64,000 bases of DNA from Paracoccus chinensis (GTDB lineage: Bacteria > Pseudomonadota > Alphaproteobacteria > Rhodobacterales > Rhodobacteraceae): the NCBI RefSeq assembly GCF_900102885.1, contig NZ_FNGE01000006.1, positions 1 to 64,000 of the forward strand, read 5' to 3'. The translations under genes were made by a program, and so were the position numbers. Below, in pieces: positions 48,462 to 57,996 of the stretch. Every line of letters begins with the position of its first letter. The stretch's first letter is position 1. The notes below the pieces were generated by a model that saw only the letters and a program-made list of their open reading frames with translations, searched no databases and was not told the DNA's origin.

Positions 48462-48548
48462 TCGTCGCGTATCCCTGCCGCGACCCTACCCTCGCGGTCC
48501 TTTCCGAAAGGTTAACGACCGCCCGACCGACCGCATCAGGACGCGCCC

Positions 48549-49940
48549 ATGCCCCAATCCCCCGTCGTCACCCGCTTTGCGCCCTCGCCCACGGGCTATC
48601 TGCACATCGGGGGGGCGCGCACGGCCCTGTTCAACTGGCTTTATGCGCGCGGCCGCGGCGGCAGGTTCCTGCTGCGGATCGAGGACACGGACCGCGCGCG
48701 ATCGACGCCCGAGGCGACGCAGGCGATCCTGGAAGGGCTGACCTGGCTCGGCCTCGACTGGGACGGCGAGCCGGTCAGCCAGTTCGCCCGCGCTGAACGT
48801 CATGCCGAGGTCGCGCGCCAGATGATGGCGGCAGGCACGGCCTACCCCTGCTACACCACGCCGGCCGAGATCGAGGCCTGGCGGGCCGAGAACCCGAACC
48901 AGCCCTTCGTCAGCCCCTGGCGGGATGCGGACCCTTCGACCCGGCCGGACGCACCCCACGCGATCCGCCTACGGGCACCGCGCGAGGGCGTGACGGTCAT
49001 CCATGACGCGGTGCAGGGGGACGTGACTTTCCGCAACGACCAGCTGGACGACATGGTGCTGCTGCGCTCGGACGGGACGCCGACCTACATGCACGCGGTG
49101 GTGGTGGATGACCACGACATGGGTGTCACGCATATCATCCGGGGCGACGATCACCTGACGAACGCGGCACGGCAGGCGCAGGTCTATGCGGCGAACGGCT
49201 GGGACCTGCCGGTCTTCGCGCATATCCCGCTGATCCACGGCACCGACGGCAAGAAGCTGTCCAAGCGCCACGGCGCGGTCGGCCTGCACGAATATGCGGC
49301 GCTCGGCTATCCGGCGGCGGCCATGCGGAACTATCTCGCCCGGCTGGGGTGGAGCCATGGCGACGACGAGCTGTTCGACGACGCGCAGGCGCTGGAGTGG
49401 TTCGACCTGGACGGCATCGGCAAGGCGCCCGCGCGGCTCGACTTCAAGAAGCTGGAGCATGTCTCGGGCCACCATGTCGCCGCCATGGCTGACGAGGCGC
49501 TGCTGAAGGAACTGGCGGACTTCCTTGAGGCCACCGCCCAGCCCGCCCTGACGCCGCTGCAGCTGCAGCGCCTGACGCCAGCGCTGGGCGTGCTGAAGCA
49601 GAAGGCCCGCACCCTGCCGCAACTGCTTGAGCAGGCGCGTTTTGCCCTGATCGACCGCCCCGTCCAGGCGGACGACAAGGCGCGCGCGGCGCTTGATCCG
49701 GTATCCGTTGGTATACTCAATCATTTGACCGCTGCGCTGCAGAATGCTAACTGGGCGCGAGACGATCTGGAGGCGGCGGCCCAGCGCATTGCCGAGTCGC
49801 ACGGCGTCGGACTGGGCAAGATCGCAGCCCCCTTGCGGGCCGCGCTGGCCGGCCGGACCACGACCCCCAGCGTATTCGACATGATGCTGGCCCTGGGCCG
49901 CGACGAAACGCTCGCCCGCCTGGCAGACGCCACGGCGTGA
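48549..49940 (+). CDS. gltX: Glutamyl-tRNA synthetase
   Basis: Class I aminoacyl-tRNA synthetase of 463 residues with [19 protein letters not shown] (HIGH motif, about 8-26), the [13 protein letters not shown] loop and the KMSKS-equivalent KKLSKRHG (about 238-245). The C-terminal anticodon-binding region follows from about 320. The family can be discriminating or non-discriminating; this cannot be told here. Alphaproteobacteria often have two gltX genes. Confidence 0.97.
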   Translation: MPQSPVVTRFAPSPTGYLHIGGARTALFNWLYARGRGGRFLLRIEDTDRARSTPEATQAILEGLTWLGLDWDGEPVSQFARAERHAEVARQMMAAGTAYPCYTTPAEIEAWRAENPNQPFVSPWRDADPSTRPDAPHAIRLRAPREGVTVIHDAVQGDVTFRNDQLDDMVLLRSDGTPTYMHAVVVDDHDMGVTHIIRGDDHLTNAARQAQVYAANGWDLPVFAHIPLIHGTDGKKLSKRHGAVGLHEYAALGYPAAAMRNYLARLGWSHGDDELFDDAQALEWFDLDGIGKAPARLDFKKLEHVSGHHVAAMADEALLKELADFLEATAQPALTPLQLQRLTPALGVLKQKARTLPQLLEQARFALIDRPVQADDKARAALDPVSVGILNHLTAALQNANWARDDLEAAAQRIAESHGVGLGKIAAPLRAALAGRTTTPSVFDMMLALGRDETLARLADATA

Positions 49941-49992
49941 GAGACCCCGATCTTATCGGCCCGGTTCGGGCCTCTGGCAGAAGGACTGTGTG

Positions 49993-51285
49993 ATGGCCGA
50001 AGCGAAGACTGCCCGGATCATCGTTAACGACAAGGAACTCGACCTGCCGATCCTCAGCCCGACCGTGGGGCCGGATTGCGTCGACATCCGCAAGCTCTAC
50101 GGCCAGGCGGACGTGTTCACCTTCGACCCCGGCTTTACCTCGACCGCATCCTGCGCCAGCGCCATCACCTATATCGACGGCGACAAGGGCGAGCTGTGGT
50201 ATCGCGGCTATCCGATCGAACAGCTGGCCCAGCACGGCCACCATCTCGAGGTCGCCTATCTGCTGCTCTACGGCGAGCTGCCGAGCCCCAAGCAGATGGA
50301 AGACTTCGAGAACCGCGTCACGCGCCACACGATGGTGCATGAGCAGATGCACTATTTCTTCCGGGGCTTCCGCCGCGACAGCCACCCGATGGCGACCATG
50401 GTCGGCGTGGTCGGCGCGCTGTCGGCCTTCTACCACGACAGCCTCGACATCAACGATCCCTGGCACCGCGAGGTCGCCTCGATCCGCCTGATCGCCAAGC
50501 TGCCGACGATCGCGGCGATGGCCTACAAGTACTCGATCGGCCAGCCCTTCGTCTATCCGCGCAACGAGCTGGATTACGCGTCGAACTTCCTGCACATGTG
50601 CTTCTCGGTCCCGGCCGAGGAATACAAGGTTGATCCGGCGCTGGCCCGCGCGATGGACCGCATCATGATGCTGCACGCGGACCACGAGCAGAACGCCTCG
50701 ACCTCGACCGTCCGCCTGGCCGGTTCCTCGGGCGCGAACCCGTTCGCCTGCATCGCGGCGGGCATCGCCTGTCTCTGGGGTCCGGCCCACGGCGGCGCCA
50801 ACCAGGCCTGCCTTGAGATGCTGCAGGAAATCGGGTCGGTCGACCGCATCCCGGAATACATCAAGCGCGCCAAGGACAAGGACGACCCCTTCCGCCTGAT
50901 GGGCTTCGGTCATCGCGTCTACAAGAACTTCGACCCGCGGGCGAAGATCATGAAGGAATCGGCCGACGAGGTTCTGGGCATCCTCGGGATCGAGGACAAC
51001 CCGACCCTGCAGGTCGCCAAGGAACTCGAGCGGATCGCGCTGGAGGACGACTACTTCGTTCAGAAGAAGCTTTACCCGAACGTGGACTTCTATTCCGGCA
51101 TCATCCTGTCGGCGATGGGCTTCCCCACCTCGATGTTCACGCCTATCTTCGCCCTCAGCCGCACCGTGGGCTGGATCAGCCAGTGGACCGAGATGCTGGG
51201 CGACCCGGACAGCAAGATCGGCCGTCCGCGCCAGTTGTATGTCGGCCAGGATCGCCGGGACTACGTGCCCGTCGCCAACCGCTGA
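49993..51285 (+). CDS. gltA: Citrate synthase, type II
   Basis: First enzyme of the TCA cycle, 430 residues, hexameric type found in Gram-negative bacteria. The catalytic histidines lie in [17 protein letters not shown] GPAHGG and in MGFGHRVYK, with the catalytic aspartate in the PNVDFYSG segment. ATG 49993 has AGAAGGA eight bases ahead; a GTG directly before is in frame. A strong terminator follows. Confidence 0.97.
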   Translation: MAEAKTARIIVNDKELDLPILSPTVGPDCVDIRKLYGQADVFTFDPGFTSTASCASAITYIDGDKGELWYRGYPIEQLAQHGHHLEVAYLLLYGELPSPKQMEDFENRVTRHTMVHEQMHYFFRGFRRDSHPMATMVGVVGALSAFYHDSLDINDPWHREVASIRLIAKLPTIAAMAYKYSIGQPFVYPRNELDYASNFLHMCFSVPAEEYKVDPALARAMDRIMMLHADHEQNASTSTVRLAGSSGANPFACIAAGIACLWGPAHGGANQACLEMLQEIGSVDRIPEYIKRAKDKDDPFRLMGFGHRVYKNFDPRAKIMKESADEVLGILGIEDNPTLQVAKELERIALEDDYFVQKKLYPNVDFYSGIILSAMGFPTSMFTPIFALSRTVGWISQWTEMLGDPDSKIGRPRQLYVGQDRRDYVPVANR

Positions 51286-51311
51286 GGCGGTCCTGCCCGG
51301 ACGAACGGCAG

Positions 51312-51334
51312 AAGGGGCCCTTGCGGCCCCTTTT
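51312..51334 (+). terminator. Terminator of gltA
   Basis: AAGGGGCC (51312-51319) and GGCCCCTT (51325-51332) form an 8-bp stem with a CTTGC loop and a T-run. Confidence 0.85.
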
Positions 51335-51360
51335 CTATCTTTGTCGAAGCCGAGGCCGCA

Positions 51361-52671
51361 ATGAACCTGCTGTTTGCCAATGACCGGCGCGGGGAATACC
51401 CGCCAAGCCTTTACGCCGAGCAGAACCCGGCCCTTGCCCCCTTCCCCCGCCTGCGCGGCGAGGCGAGGGCCGACGTGGTCGTGGTCGGCGGCGGCTACAC
51501 GGGCCTGTCGGCGGCGCTGACGCTGGCCCGCGCGGGACGGCAGGTCGTGCTGCTGGAAGCGCAGCGGGTGGGCTTTGGCGCCTCGGGCCGGAACGGCGGG
51601 CAGCTTGGCTCGGGCCAGCGGCTTGAGGTGGACGAGCTGGAACGCATGGCGGGGCGCGAAGCTGCGCGGCGCCTGTGGGACATGGCCGAGGAGGCCAAGG
51701 CGCTGGTGCGCGCCTATGCGGCCGAGGCGGGCGTCACGGTCCATGACGGCATCGCCCATGCCGCCCGGACGGCACGCGAGGCCGCCCATGCCCGCGAGAA
51801 CGCCGAGCGGCTGGCACGCGACTATGACTATCCCCTGGTCCAGCCGCTGGATCAGCAGGGTCTGCGTGCTCTGGTCAAGTCGCCCCTTTATGTCGGCGGC
51901 GACGTGGACCGGGGCGCCGGACACCTCGACCCGCTGGCGCTGTCCCTGGGGCTGGCGCGGCTTGCGGTCGCCGCCGGTGTGCGCATCCACGAGAACAGCC
52001 ATGTCCACGCGATCCGCCATGCCGCGCGGGCAGGCGACAAGACAATCGTGCAGACCGGCACGGGCCGGGTGCTCTGCGATCACCTCATCCTCGCCGCGAA
52101 CGGCTACCTCGGCCGTCTTGATGAGCGCGTGGCTGCCCGCGTCATGCCGATCAACAACTTCGTCGTGGCCACCGAGCCGCTGGGCGCGCGCGCCGACGAG
52201 ATCCTGGGCGAGAACGTGGCGGTCCACGACACGCGCTTCGTCGTGAACTACTGGCGGCTCAGCGACGACCGGCGGCTGGTCTTCGGCGGGGGCGAGAACC
52301 TGGGCTATCGCTTTCCCAGGGACATCGCCGCCAAGGTCCGCAAGCCGCTGGAACAGGTCTATCCCCAGTTGAAGGGCGTCAGGATCACCCATGCCTGGGG
52401 CGGGACGCTGGCGATCACCCTGAACCGGATGCCGCATTTCACCCGTCCTGCGCCGAACTGCCTGTCGGCCAGCGGCTATTCGGGTCACGGCGTCGCCCTT
52501 TCGAACCTTGCGGGCAAGCTGATGGCGCAGGCGGTGATGGGCCAGTCCGAGGGGTTCGATGCCATGGCCGCCCTGCCCTCGCGTCCCTTCCCCGGCGGCG
52601 CCGGCCTGCGCTGGCCGCTGCTGGTCGCGGGGATGAGCTGGTATTCCCTGCGCGACCGGCTGGGCGTCTGA
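51361..52671 (+). CDS. puuB: FAD-dependent amine oxidase, PuuB-like
   Basis: DAO-family flavoprotein of 436 residues, closest in pattern to gamma-glutamylputrescine oxidase. It has N-terminal NPALAPFPRLRGEARADVVVVGGGYTG-type residues with the FAD-binding GGGYTGLSAA (about 43-52), then FGASGRNGGQLGSGQ, the central VNYWRLSDDRRLVFGGGENL and a C-terminal SGYSGHGVALSNLAGKL. No gamma-glutamylputrescine synthetase or aldehyde dehydrogenase is adjacent, so the precise amine substrate is inferred only. Confidence 0.85.
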   Translation: MNLLFANDRRGEYPPSLYAEQNPALAPFPRLRGEARADVVVVGGGYTGLSAALTLARAGRQVVLLEAQRVGFGASGRNGGQLGSGQRLEVDELERMAGREAARRLWDMAEEAKALVRAYAAEAGVTVHDGIAHAARTAREAAHARENAERLARDYDYPLVQPLDQQGLRALVKSPLYVGGDVDRGAGHLDPLALSLGLARLAVAAGVRIHENSHVHAIRHAARAGDKTIVQTGTGRVLCDHLILAANGYLGRLDERVAARVMPINNFVVATEPLGARADEILGENVAVHDTRFVVNYWRLSDDRRLVFGGGENLGYRFPRDIAAKVRKPLEQVYPQLKGVRITHAWGGTLAITLNRMPHFTRPAPNCLSASGYSGHGVALSNLAGKLMAQAVMGQSEGFDAMAALPSRPFPGGAGLRWPLLVAGMSWYSLRDRLGV

Positions 52672-52673
52672 GC

Positions 52674-53297
52674 TCAGGCGCCCCTGTCCTTGCGCACCTG
52701 GCCCACCGCCCGCCGTGCCAGCCGGGCGGCGCGGTGGCGCTGATAGCCCTCGACCACCCGCACGGTCAGGTAATGCGCGATCAGGGCCGAGATCACGCCG
52801 GGGATGATGCTGCCGACGAGATAGGGCAGGAAGATGGCGTGAAAGAAGGTCTGCAACTGGTCCCACTGCGCCACGCGGCCGTCGAAGATCGCCATGAAGT
52901 TGTGGGTCAACTGCCGCCCGGCCGAGGTGAAGGAGCCCAGGATGGCGGCCGGCGCCATGCTGCCCTCGACCCCCAGCATCCAGCGGCCCAGCGCCATCGA
53001 GATCATCGCCATGAAGGGGATCGTCACCGGATTGCCGATGAAGGTTCCCAGCACCGCCGCCAGCAGGTTGCCACGCAACACCCAGGCCAGCGCCAGAGCC
53101 CCCAGCAGGTGAAAGCCGAACAGGGGCGTGAAATTGATGAAGGTTCCCGCCGCGAAACCGCGCGCTATCCGGTGCGGCTGGTCGGGCAGCCGGCCCATGC
53201 GGTGCGCCACATATTGCGCCGCCCGGGACCAGCCTCCGCGAGGATAGACGAAATCCCCCAGCATCTGGGAATAGCTGCGTGGCTTGCGCTTGAACAC
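52674..53297 (-). CDS. DUF2062 family membrane protein
   Basis: A 207-residue protein with a basic N-terminus (FKRKPRS), about three hydrophobic segments and the DUF2062 signature: GFAAGTFINFTPLFGFH followed by GNLLAAVLGTFIGNPVTIPFM. The family is of unknown function. It is convergent with the PuuB-like gene (3 bases apart) and lies downstream of rsh on the same strand, 130 bases beyond the rsh stop. Confidence 0.85.
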   Translation of the reverse strand: MFKRKPRSYSQMLGDFVYPRGGWSRAAQYVAHRMGRLPDQPHRIARGFAAGTFINFTPLFGFHLLGALALAWVLRGNLLAAVLGTFIGNPVTIPFMAMISMALGRWMLGVEGSMAPAAILGSFTSAGRQLTHNFMAIFDGRVAQWDQLQTFFHAIFLPYLVGSIIPGVISALIAHYLTVRVVEGYQRHRAARLARRAVGQVRKDRGA

Positions 53298-53427
53298 CGG
53301 CCCGCCTCCTTCGAACCCGAACCGACCTGACCCCGAGTGAACCAGCCCGAAGGCCGCCGCACAACCCGCCCCACCCTGGCGCGGCGGTCAAATATGCCAG
53401 AGGGTGAGCAGCGTGGCGGACAGACCG

Positions 53428-55548
53428 TCAGACCCGCGCGGTCTCGTCCCGGATGCGCGACACCTGCGCCACGTCGCTTTCGGCTTCAAGCGCCGTCAGC
53501 AGGGCGTGCAGATGCTCGATGTCGCGCAGATCGACCTCGACCCGCAGACGATAGAAGTCGGGCTTGCGGTCCACGAACTCCAGGTCCGAGATATTGGCGC
53601 CCTGCGTGCCGATCAGCGTGCAGATCCGCCCCAGAACGCCCGCATCGTGGCGGATCGTCAGGCTCAGCTTGGCGCAATAGACCGGCGGATGCCGCCCCTC
53701 GCGCCAGCGCAGATCCACCCAGCGGGCAGGCTGATCCTCGAAATCGGCCAGCGCCGGGCAGTCGATGGCGTGGATCACGACGCCCTTGCCGCGATAGGTG
53801 ATGCCCACGATCCGCTCGCCCGGCAGCGGGTCGCAGCAGGGCGCGCGGGTCAGTTCACGGTCCGCTTCCAGTCCGGCCACGGCGCGGGAGGGATCGACCT
53901 CGGCCTCGGCCGGGGCAAGGTCGGGGTAAAGGACGCCCACCACCTGCCGCGCCGACAGTTCCGCCGAGCCGATGCGGGCCAGCATCTCGTCGGCGTCCGG
54001 CAGCGCCAGCGCCTTGGCCGCGGCGCGCAGCGCCTTGTCGGTGACCTTGCGGTTCACCGCCTCGAAGGCCACGCGCACCAACTCGGACCCCAGCCGGATG
54101 AAGCGCGAACGGTCCTCCTCGCGCAAGCTGCGCCGGATCGCGGCCTTGGCGCGGCCGGTCGCCACGATGTCGAGCCAGGTCGCCTGCGGCCGCTGGCCCG
54201 AGGCCGCGATGATGTCCACGGACTGCCCGTTCTTCAGCCGCGTCCACAGCGGCACCCGGATGCCGTCCACCTTGGCACCGACGCAGCTGTTGCCCAGCCG
54301 CGTGTGGATCGCATAGGCGAAGTCGATGGGCGTGGCCCCTTTCGGCAGCTGGATCACGTCGCCCTTGGGCGTGAAGCAGAAGACCTGGTCCTGGTACATC
54401 TCGAGCTTGACGTGCTTGAGGAACTCGTCGTGATCCTCCTCGCCGAAGCGCTCGCTCAGCGAGGCAAGCCATTCGCCCGGGTCGACGGCAAAGGGGTTCT
54501 TGCTCAGCACGCCGTCGCGATAGGCCCAGTGGGCGGCGACGCCGGCCTCGGCCACCTCGTGCATGGCGCGGGTGCGGATCTGCACCTCGACGCGGGTACC
54601 GTCACGGGCCGAGACGGTGGTGTGGATCGAGCGGTAGCCGTTCGACTTGGGCTGGCTGATGTAGTCCTTGAAGCGCCCCGGCACCATCCGCCACTTGCGG
54701 TGAATGATCCCCAGCGTGCGGTAGCAGTCGGATTCGCTGCGCGTGATGATGCGGAAGCCGTAGATGTCGGACAGGCGGCTGAAGCTCAGCTGTTTTTCCT
54801 GCATCTTGCGCCAGACGCTGTAGGGCTTCTTGGCGCGTCCGAAGACCGTGGCCTCGATCCCCTCGGCTTCCAGCAGGGCGCGGATGTCGCCGGTGATCTG
54901 CGGGATGACGTCGCCGTTTTCCTTCTGCAGCGTCACGAAGCGGCGGATGATGGAATTGCGCGCCTCGGGGTTCAGGACCTTGAAGGCGAGATCCTCGAGC
55001 TCCTCGCGCATCCACTGCATGCCCATGCGCCCGGCCAGCGGCGCATAGATCTCCATCGTCTCGCGCGCCTTCTGGACCTGCTTTTCGGGGCGCATCGACT
55101 TGATCGTGCGCATGTTGTGCAGCCGATCGGCCAGCTTGACCAGGATCACCCGCAGGTCGCGGGACATGGCCATGAAGAGCTTGCGGAAGTTCTCCGCCTG
55201 CTTGGAATGGGCGCCCGACAGCTGCAGGTTGGTCAGCTTGGTGACGCCGTCCACCAGGTCGGCGATCTCGCGCCCGAACAGCTGCGCCACGTCGGACCAG
55301 GTCGAGCGCGTGTCCTCGATCGTGTCGTGCAGCAGGGCGGTGACGATGGTGGCGTCGTCCAGCCGCATCTCGGTCAGGATGGCGGCGACGGCGACCGGAT
55401 GGGTGAAATAGGGCTCGCCCGACTGCCGGAACTGGCCCTCGTGCATCCGGCGGCCATAGTCATAGGCCTGCCGGATGAGGTCGGTGTTGGTCCGCGGGTT
55501 GTAGTTGCGGACAAGCGCGATCAGATCCTCGACGTCGAACTTGTCCAA
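53428..55548 (-). CDS. rsh: Bifunctional (p)ppGpp synthetase/hydrolase (Rsh)
   Basis: Stringent-response enzyme of 706 residues. The HD hydrolase domain (about 20-175) has the intact HDTIEDT motif. The synthetase domain (about 230-350) has YGFRIIT and GYRSIHTT. A TGS domain (about 385-450, FTPKGDVIQLPKGATPIDFAY) and a C-terminal ACT domain (about 630-706) follow. Both catalytic activities appear intact, as expected for the single Rsh of most alphaproteobacteria. Directly downstream of rpoZ on the same strand, a common pairing: omega takes part in the ppGpp site on RNA polymerase. Confidence 0.97.
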   Translation of the reverse strand: MDKFDVEDLIALVRNYNPRTNTDLIRQAYDYGRRMHEGQFRQSGEPYFTHPVAVAAILTEMRLDDATIVTALLHDTIEDTRSTWSDVAQLFGREIADLVDGVTKLTNLQLSGAHSKQAENFRKLFMAMSRDLRVILVKLADRLHNMRTIKSMRPEKQVQKARETMEIYAPLAGRMGMQWMREELEDLAFKVLNPEARNSIIRRFVTLQKENGDVIPQITGDIRALLEAEGIEATVFGRAKKPYSVWRKMQEKQLSFSRLSDIYGFRIITRSESDCYRTLGIIHRKWRMVPGRFKDYISQPKSNGYRSIHTTVSARDGTRVEVQIRTRAMHEVAEAGVAAHWAYRDGVLSKNPFAVDPGEWLASLSERFGEEDHDEFLKHVKLEMYQDQVFCFTPKGDVIQLPKGATPIDFAYAIHTRLGNSCVGAKVDGIRVPLWTRLKNGQSVDIIAASGQRPQATWLDIVATGRAKAAIRRSLREEDRSRFIRLGSELVRVAFEAVNRKVTDKALRAAAKALALPDADEMLARIGSAELSARQVVGVLYPDLAPAEAEVDPSRAVAGLEADRELTRAPCCDPLPGERIVGITYRGKGVVIHAIDCPALADFEDQPARWVDLRWREGRHPPVYCAKLSLTIRHDAGVLGRICTLIGTQGANISDLEFVDRKPDFYRLRVEVDLRDIEHLHALLTALEAESDVAQVSRIRDETARV

Positions 55549-55579
55549 CCGAAGGTTCCGTCCCGCTCAGTCTTGCCGT

Positions 55580-55936
55580 TCAGTTGCGGCTCTGCGCTTC
55601 CAGCATCATGCGCAGCATCCGCTCCTCGGATTCCTCGTCGGCGGGCTTGGGCCGGTCGACCTCGGCGCCCAGCAGCAGCGCCATCGCGTCCTCTTCCGGC
55701 TCGTCGACCTCGATCTGGGTCTGGGTCTGCTCGATCATCCGCTCGCGCAGTTCATCCACCGGCTGGGTCTCGTCCGCGATCTCGCGCAGGGCGACGACGG
55801 GGTTCTTGTCGTTGTCGCGGTCCACGGACAGCGGCGCGCCGGCCGCAATCTCACGCGCGCGATGGGCGGCAAGCATCACCAGGTCAAAGCGGTTCGGAAC
55901 CTTGTCGACGCAGTCCTCGACGGTCACGCGTGCCAT
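55580..55936 (-). CDS. rpoZ: RNA polymerase omega subunit
   Basis: Omega subunit of 118 residues, with [28 protein letters not shown] start (the conserved RF-D-L-V-x-x-A-A core), REI and [13 protein letters not shown] longer acidic C-terminal tail with [10 protein letters not shown] is typical of alphaproteobacteria. ATG 55936. Located 31 bases upstream of rsh, probably cotranscribed. Confidence 0.96.
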   Translation of the reverse strand: MARVTVEDCVDKVPNRFDLVMLAAHRAREIAAGAPLSVDRDNDKNPVVALREIADETQPVDELRERMIEQTQTQIEVDEPEEDAMALLLGAEVDRPKPADEESEERMLRMMLEAQSRN

Positions 55937-56000
55937 GCAACACCTCTGCGAATCGGCTGTAAGAGCAAGGTGGCATAAGTGGAAGCCACGGACATGAAAG

Positions 56001-56567
56001 TCAACCCAAGGGCGCCATTCCGTCAAGTGCCGCAGGGTCCAGCGCCGCCAGCATCTGCGAAACCGTCCGCCCCGTGCGCGGGTGGCGCCACGAGGGCGCG
56101 ACCTCGGCCAGCGGTGCCAGCACGAAGCCCCGGTCCTGCAGGCGCGGGTGCGGCAGGATCAGGGTGCCGGGGGTCGCCTGCACCTGCTGCTCGGGCGGCA
56201 GGGCCCGCCACTGGTCCTGCGTGGCAGCGTCCGGCAGGACCAGGTCGCCCATCGCCAGAAGATCGAGGTCGATGCCCCGCGCCTGCCAGCGCCCTCCGGT
56301 CCGGGTTCGGCCCAGCGTCGCCTCGATCCGGTGCAACGCGGCCAGCGTGTCTTCCGGCCCGAGCGCCGTGCGGACCACGGCGGCGGCGTTGACATAGTCC
56401 GGCCCGCTGCCCGGCGGATAGGCGGGCGAGCGCCAGAAGCGGCTGACCGCCACGACCCTGATCCCTTCCGCGGGCAATGCGCGAAGAGCCGCGCACAGAG
56501 TCCGGGCCGGCGAACCTGTCGAAGAAAACAGGTTCCCGCCCAACGCGACCAGAGCTAGGTTCTGCAA
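56001..56567 (-). CDS. folK: 6-hydroxymethyl-dihydropterin pyrophosphokinase
   Basis: Folate pathway kinase transferring pyrophosphate to 6-hydroxymethyl-7,8-dihydropterin. It has the N-terminal ALVALGGNL, then [21 protein letters not shown], the [17 protein letters not shown] signature and [13 protein letters not shown]. No ATG is available. A frame is open from a TTG at 56600 and another TTG at 56567 lies just before the conserved strand; I list the latter, with low certainty. Its 5' end faces the NYN-domain gene, only a few to about 40 bases away. Confidence 0.9.
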   Translation of the reverse strand: MQNLALVALGGNLFSSTGSPARTLCAALRALPAEGIRVVAVSRFWRSPAYPPGSGPDYVNAAAVVRTALGPEDTLAALHRIEATLGRTRTGGRWQARGIDLDLLAMGDLVLPDAATQDQWRALPPEQQVQATPGTLILPHPRLQDRGFVLAPLAEVAPSWRHPRTGRTVSQMLAALDPAALDGMAPLG

Positions 56568-56604
56568 ACCATTACCGATGAATGAAGATTGATGGGGCAA
56601 GGCA

Positions 56605-57174
56605 TTGTTCTACAAGGATGACCGACTGGCGCTGTTCATTGACGGCTCGAATCTGCACGCCGCTGCAAAGTCGCTGGGGTTCGACCTGGACTACAAGCTG
56701 CTGCGGCAGGAGTTCGAGCGCCGCGGCAAGCTGATCCGTGCCTATTACTATACCGCCCTGCTGGAAAGCGAAGAGTATTCTCCGATCCGGCCGCTGATCG
56801 ACTGGCTGAACTACAACGGCTACACGATCGTGACCAAGCCGGCGCGGGAATATACCGACTCGATGGGCCGCCGCCGGGTCAAGGGCAACATGGACATCGA
56901 GCTGGCCGTGGACGCGATGGAGCTTGCGCCCCGTCTGGACCATGCGGTGCTGTTTTCGGGCGACGGCGACTTCCGTCCGCTGGTCGAGGCGCTGCAGCGG
57001 CAGGGCGTGCGGGTGTCGGTCGTGTCCACCATGCGCAGCCAGCCGCCGATGATCGCGGACGAGCTGCGCCGGCAGGCCGACAACTTCATCGAACTGGACG
57101 CATTGCGCGACATCGTGGGCCGTCCGCCGCGCGAGCCACGCGAACCTGCCCCCGCGCCCACAACCGAGACCTGA
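56605..57174 (+). CDS. NYN domain protein (LabA/DUF88 type)
   Basis: A 189-residue NYN/PIN-like domain protein, predicted RNA-processing nuclease. Acidic active-site residues are seen in LFIDGSNLHAA (about 10-20), KGNMDIELAVDAME (about 93-106) and LFSGDGDFRPL (about 116-126). The start is a TTG at 56605 giving MFYKDDRLALF, which I recall as the conserved N-terminus in relatives. Ends in a Pro/Arg-rich tail. Divergent from folK with almost no intergenic space. Confidence 0.9.
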   Translation: MFYKDDRLALFIDGSNLHAAAKSLGFDLDYKLLRQEFERRGKLIRAYYYTALLESEEYSPIRPLIDWLNYNGYTIVTKPAREYTDSMGRRRVKGNMDIELAVDAMELAPRLDHAVLFSGDGDFRPLVEALQRQGVRVSVVSTMRSQPPMIADELRRQADNFIELDALRDIVGRPPREPREPAPAPTTET

Positions 57175-57176
57175 AC

Positions 57177-57191
57177 TTAACCTTTCGTCAA
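57177..57191 (+). promoter_or_regulatory. CtrA-like box upstream of the PAS_5 gene
   Basis: TTAACCTTTCGTCAA fits the CtrA consensus TTAA-N7-TTAA with one mismatch (TCAA). It starts 3 bases after the stop codon of the NYN gene and 66 bases before the PAS_5 ATG, which is a plausible promoter position. CtrA is widespread in Rhodobacteraceae; none is encoded here. Confidence 0.45.
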
Positions 57192-57256
57192 ACTTGAACG
57201 GGACGCTGCGCAGGCTTGTGTGTTATCAGGTACTTGCCGCCAAAGGGATGCCGGGG

Positions 57257-57964
57257 ATGATCGAGGACGAGGGAACGGACAAGGTTGGAACACCCGACCG
57301 CGTGCTGCGCCTGTCGGACTTCGGCCAGCCCCAGCCAGGGCGCGTGATCGCCGAGATGCGCGCCTACTGGTCCTCGCTGCGGCAGGGGCGCGCGATTCCG
57401 GCGCGGGCAGATGTCACGCCCCTGGGACTGCGCGCCACGCTGGACTTCGCCTTCATCCTGGAACGGATCGCGCCAGGCGCGGCGCGCTTCAGGTTGGCGG
57501 GGAAGCACCTGATCGACCTTTTGGGCATGGAGGCCCGAGGGATGCCCCTCTGTGCGCTGATGAACCCCGGCTATCGCGGGCGGCTGTCGGACGTGCTGGA
57601 AACCGTCTTTCAGGGGCCGCAGATCGTCGAGGCGGACCTGCTCTCGCCTGCCAGCTATGGCCGCCCGGAACTGACCGGCAAGCTGCTGCTGCTGCCGCTG
57701 CGCTCGGACCTGGGCGACGTCACCCGGGCGCTGGGATGCCTCGTGTCCGTGGGAGAGGCGGGCGCCGCGCCGCGCCGCTTCGACCTGGGCGCGGAACGGG
57801 CCGATCCGGTGATTGAGGGCGGGCGGGTGCTGACCCCCTCGCCTTCCGCCCTCGGCATGGCCGAGCCGCCCGCGACCTGGCGTCCTGCGCCCCGCCCCCC
57901 GATCATCGAGGAGGAAACGCCCGAGGAACGACGCGCGCGCTTCCGGATCATCTCGAACGACTGA
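57257..57964 (+). CDS. PAS_5 family protein
   Basis: A 235-residue protein with a PAS_5 (PF07310) type domain over about residues 25-170. It has YWSSLRQGRAIPARADVTP, FAFILERIAPGAARFRLAG and a LLGMEARGMPLCALMNP segment. The C-terminal 65 residues are Pro/Arg/Glu-rich. No output domain is present. The function of such stand-alone PAS proteins is not known; several lie in cell-cycle or motility regulons. Start at ATG 57257 with AAAGGG upstream. A CtrA-like box precedes it. Confidence 0.82.
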   Translation: MIEDEGTDKVGTPDRVLRLSDFGQPQPGRVIAEMRAYWSSLRQGRAIPARADVTPLGLRATLDFAFILERIAPGAARFRLAGKHLIDLLGMEARGMPLCALMNPGYRGRLSDVLETVFQGPQIVEADLLSPASYGRPELTGKLLLLPLRSDLGDVTRALGCLVSVGEAGAAPRRFDLGAERADPVIEGGRVLTPSPSALGMAEPPATWRPAPRPPIIEEETPEERRARFRIISND

Positions 57965-57968
57965 AAAC

Positions 57969-57992
57969 GGCGCCCCTTTCCGGGGCGCCTTT
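57969..57992. terminator. Bidirectional terminator, PAS_5 gene and DAHP synthase
   Basis: GGCGCCCC (57969-57976) and GGGGCGCC (57982-57989) form a perfect 8-bp stem. T residues flank one side and AAAA the other, serving both convergent genes. Confidence 0.8.
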
Positions 57993-57996
57993 CCTT

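Noticed and set aside
49747..53391. Minus-strand open frame of 1,214 codons across gltX end, gltA and the PuuB gene
   Set aside because: Antisense artifact of high GC content. The translation is Arg/Gly/Ala-rich and the opposite strand holds well-known enzymes.
53404..55962. Plus-strand open frame of 852 codons opposite rsh
   Set aside because: Shadow of the rsh reading frame with no family similarity.
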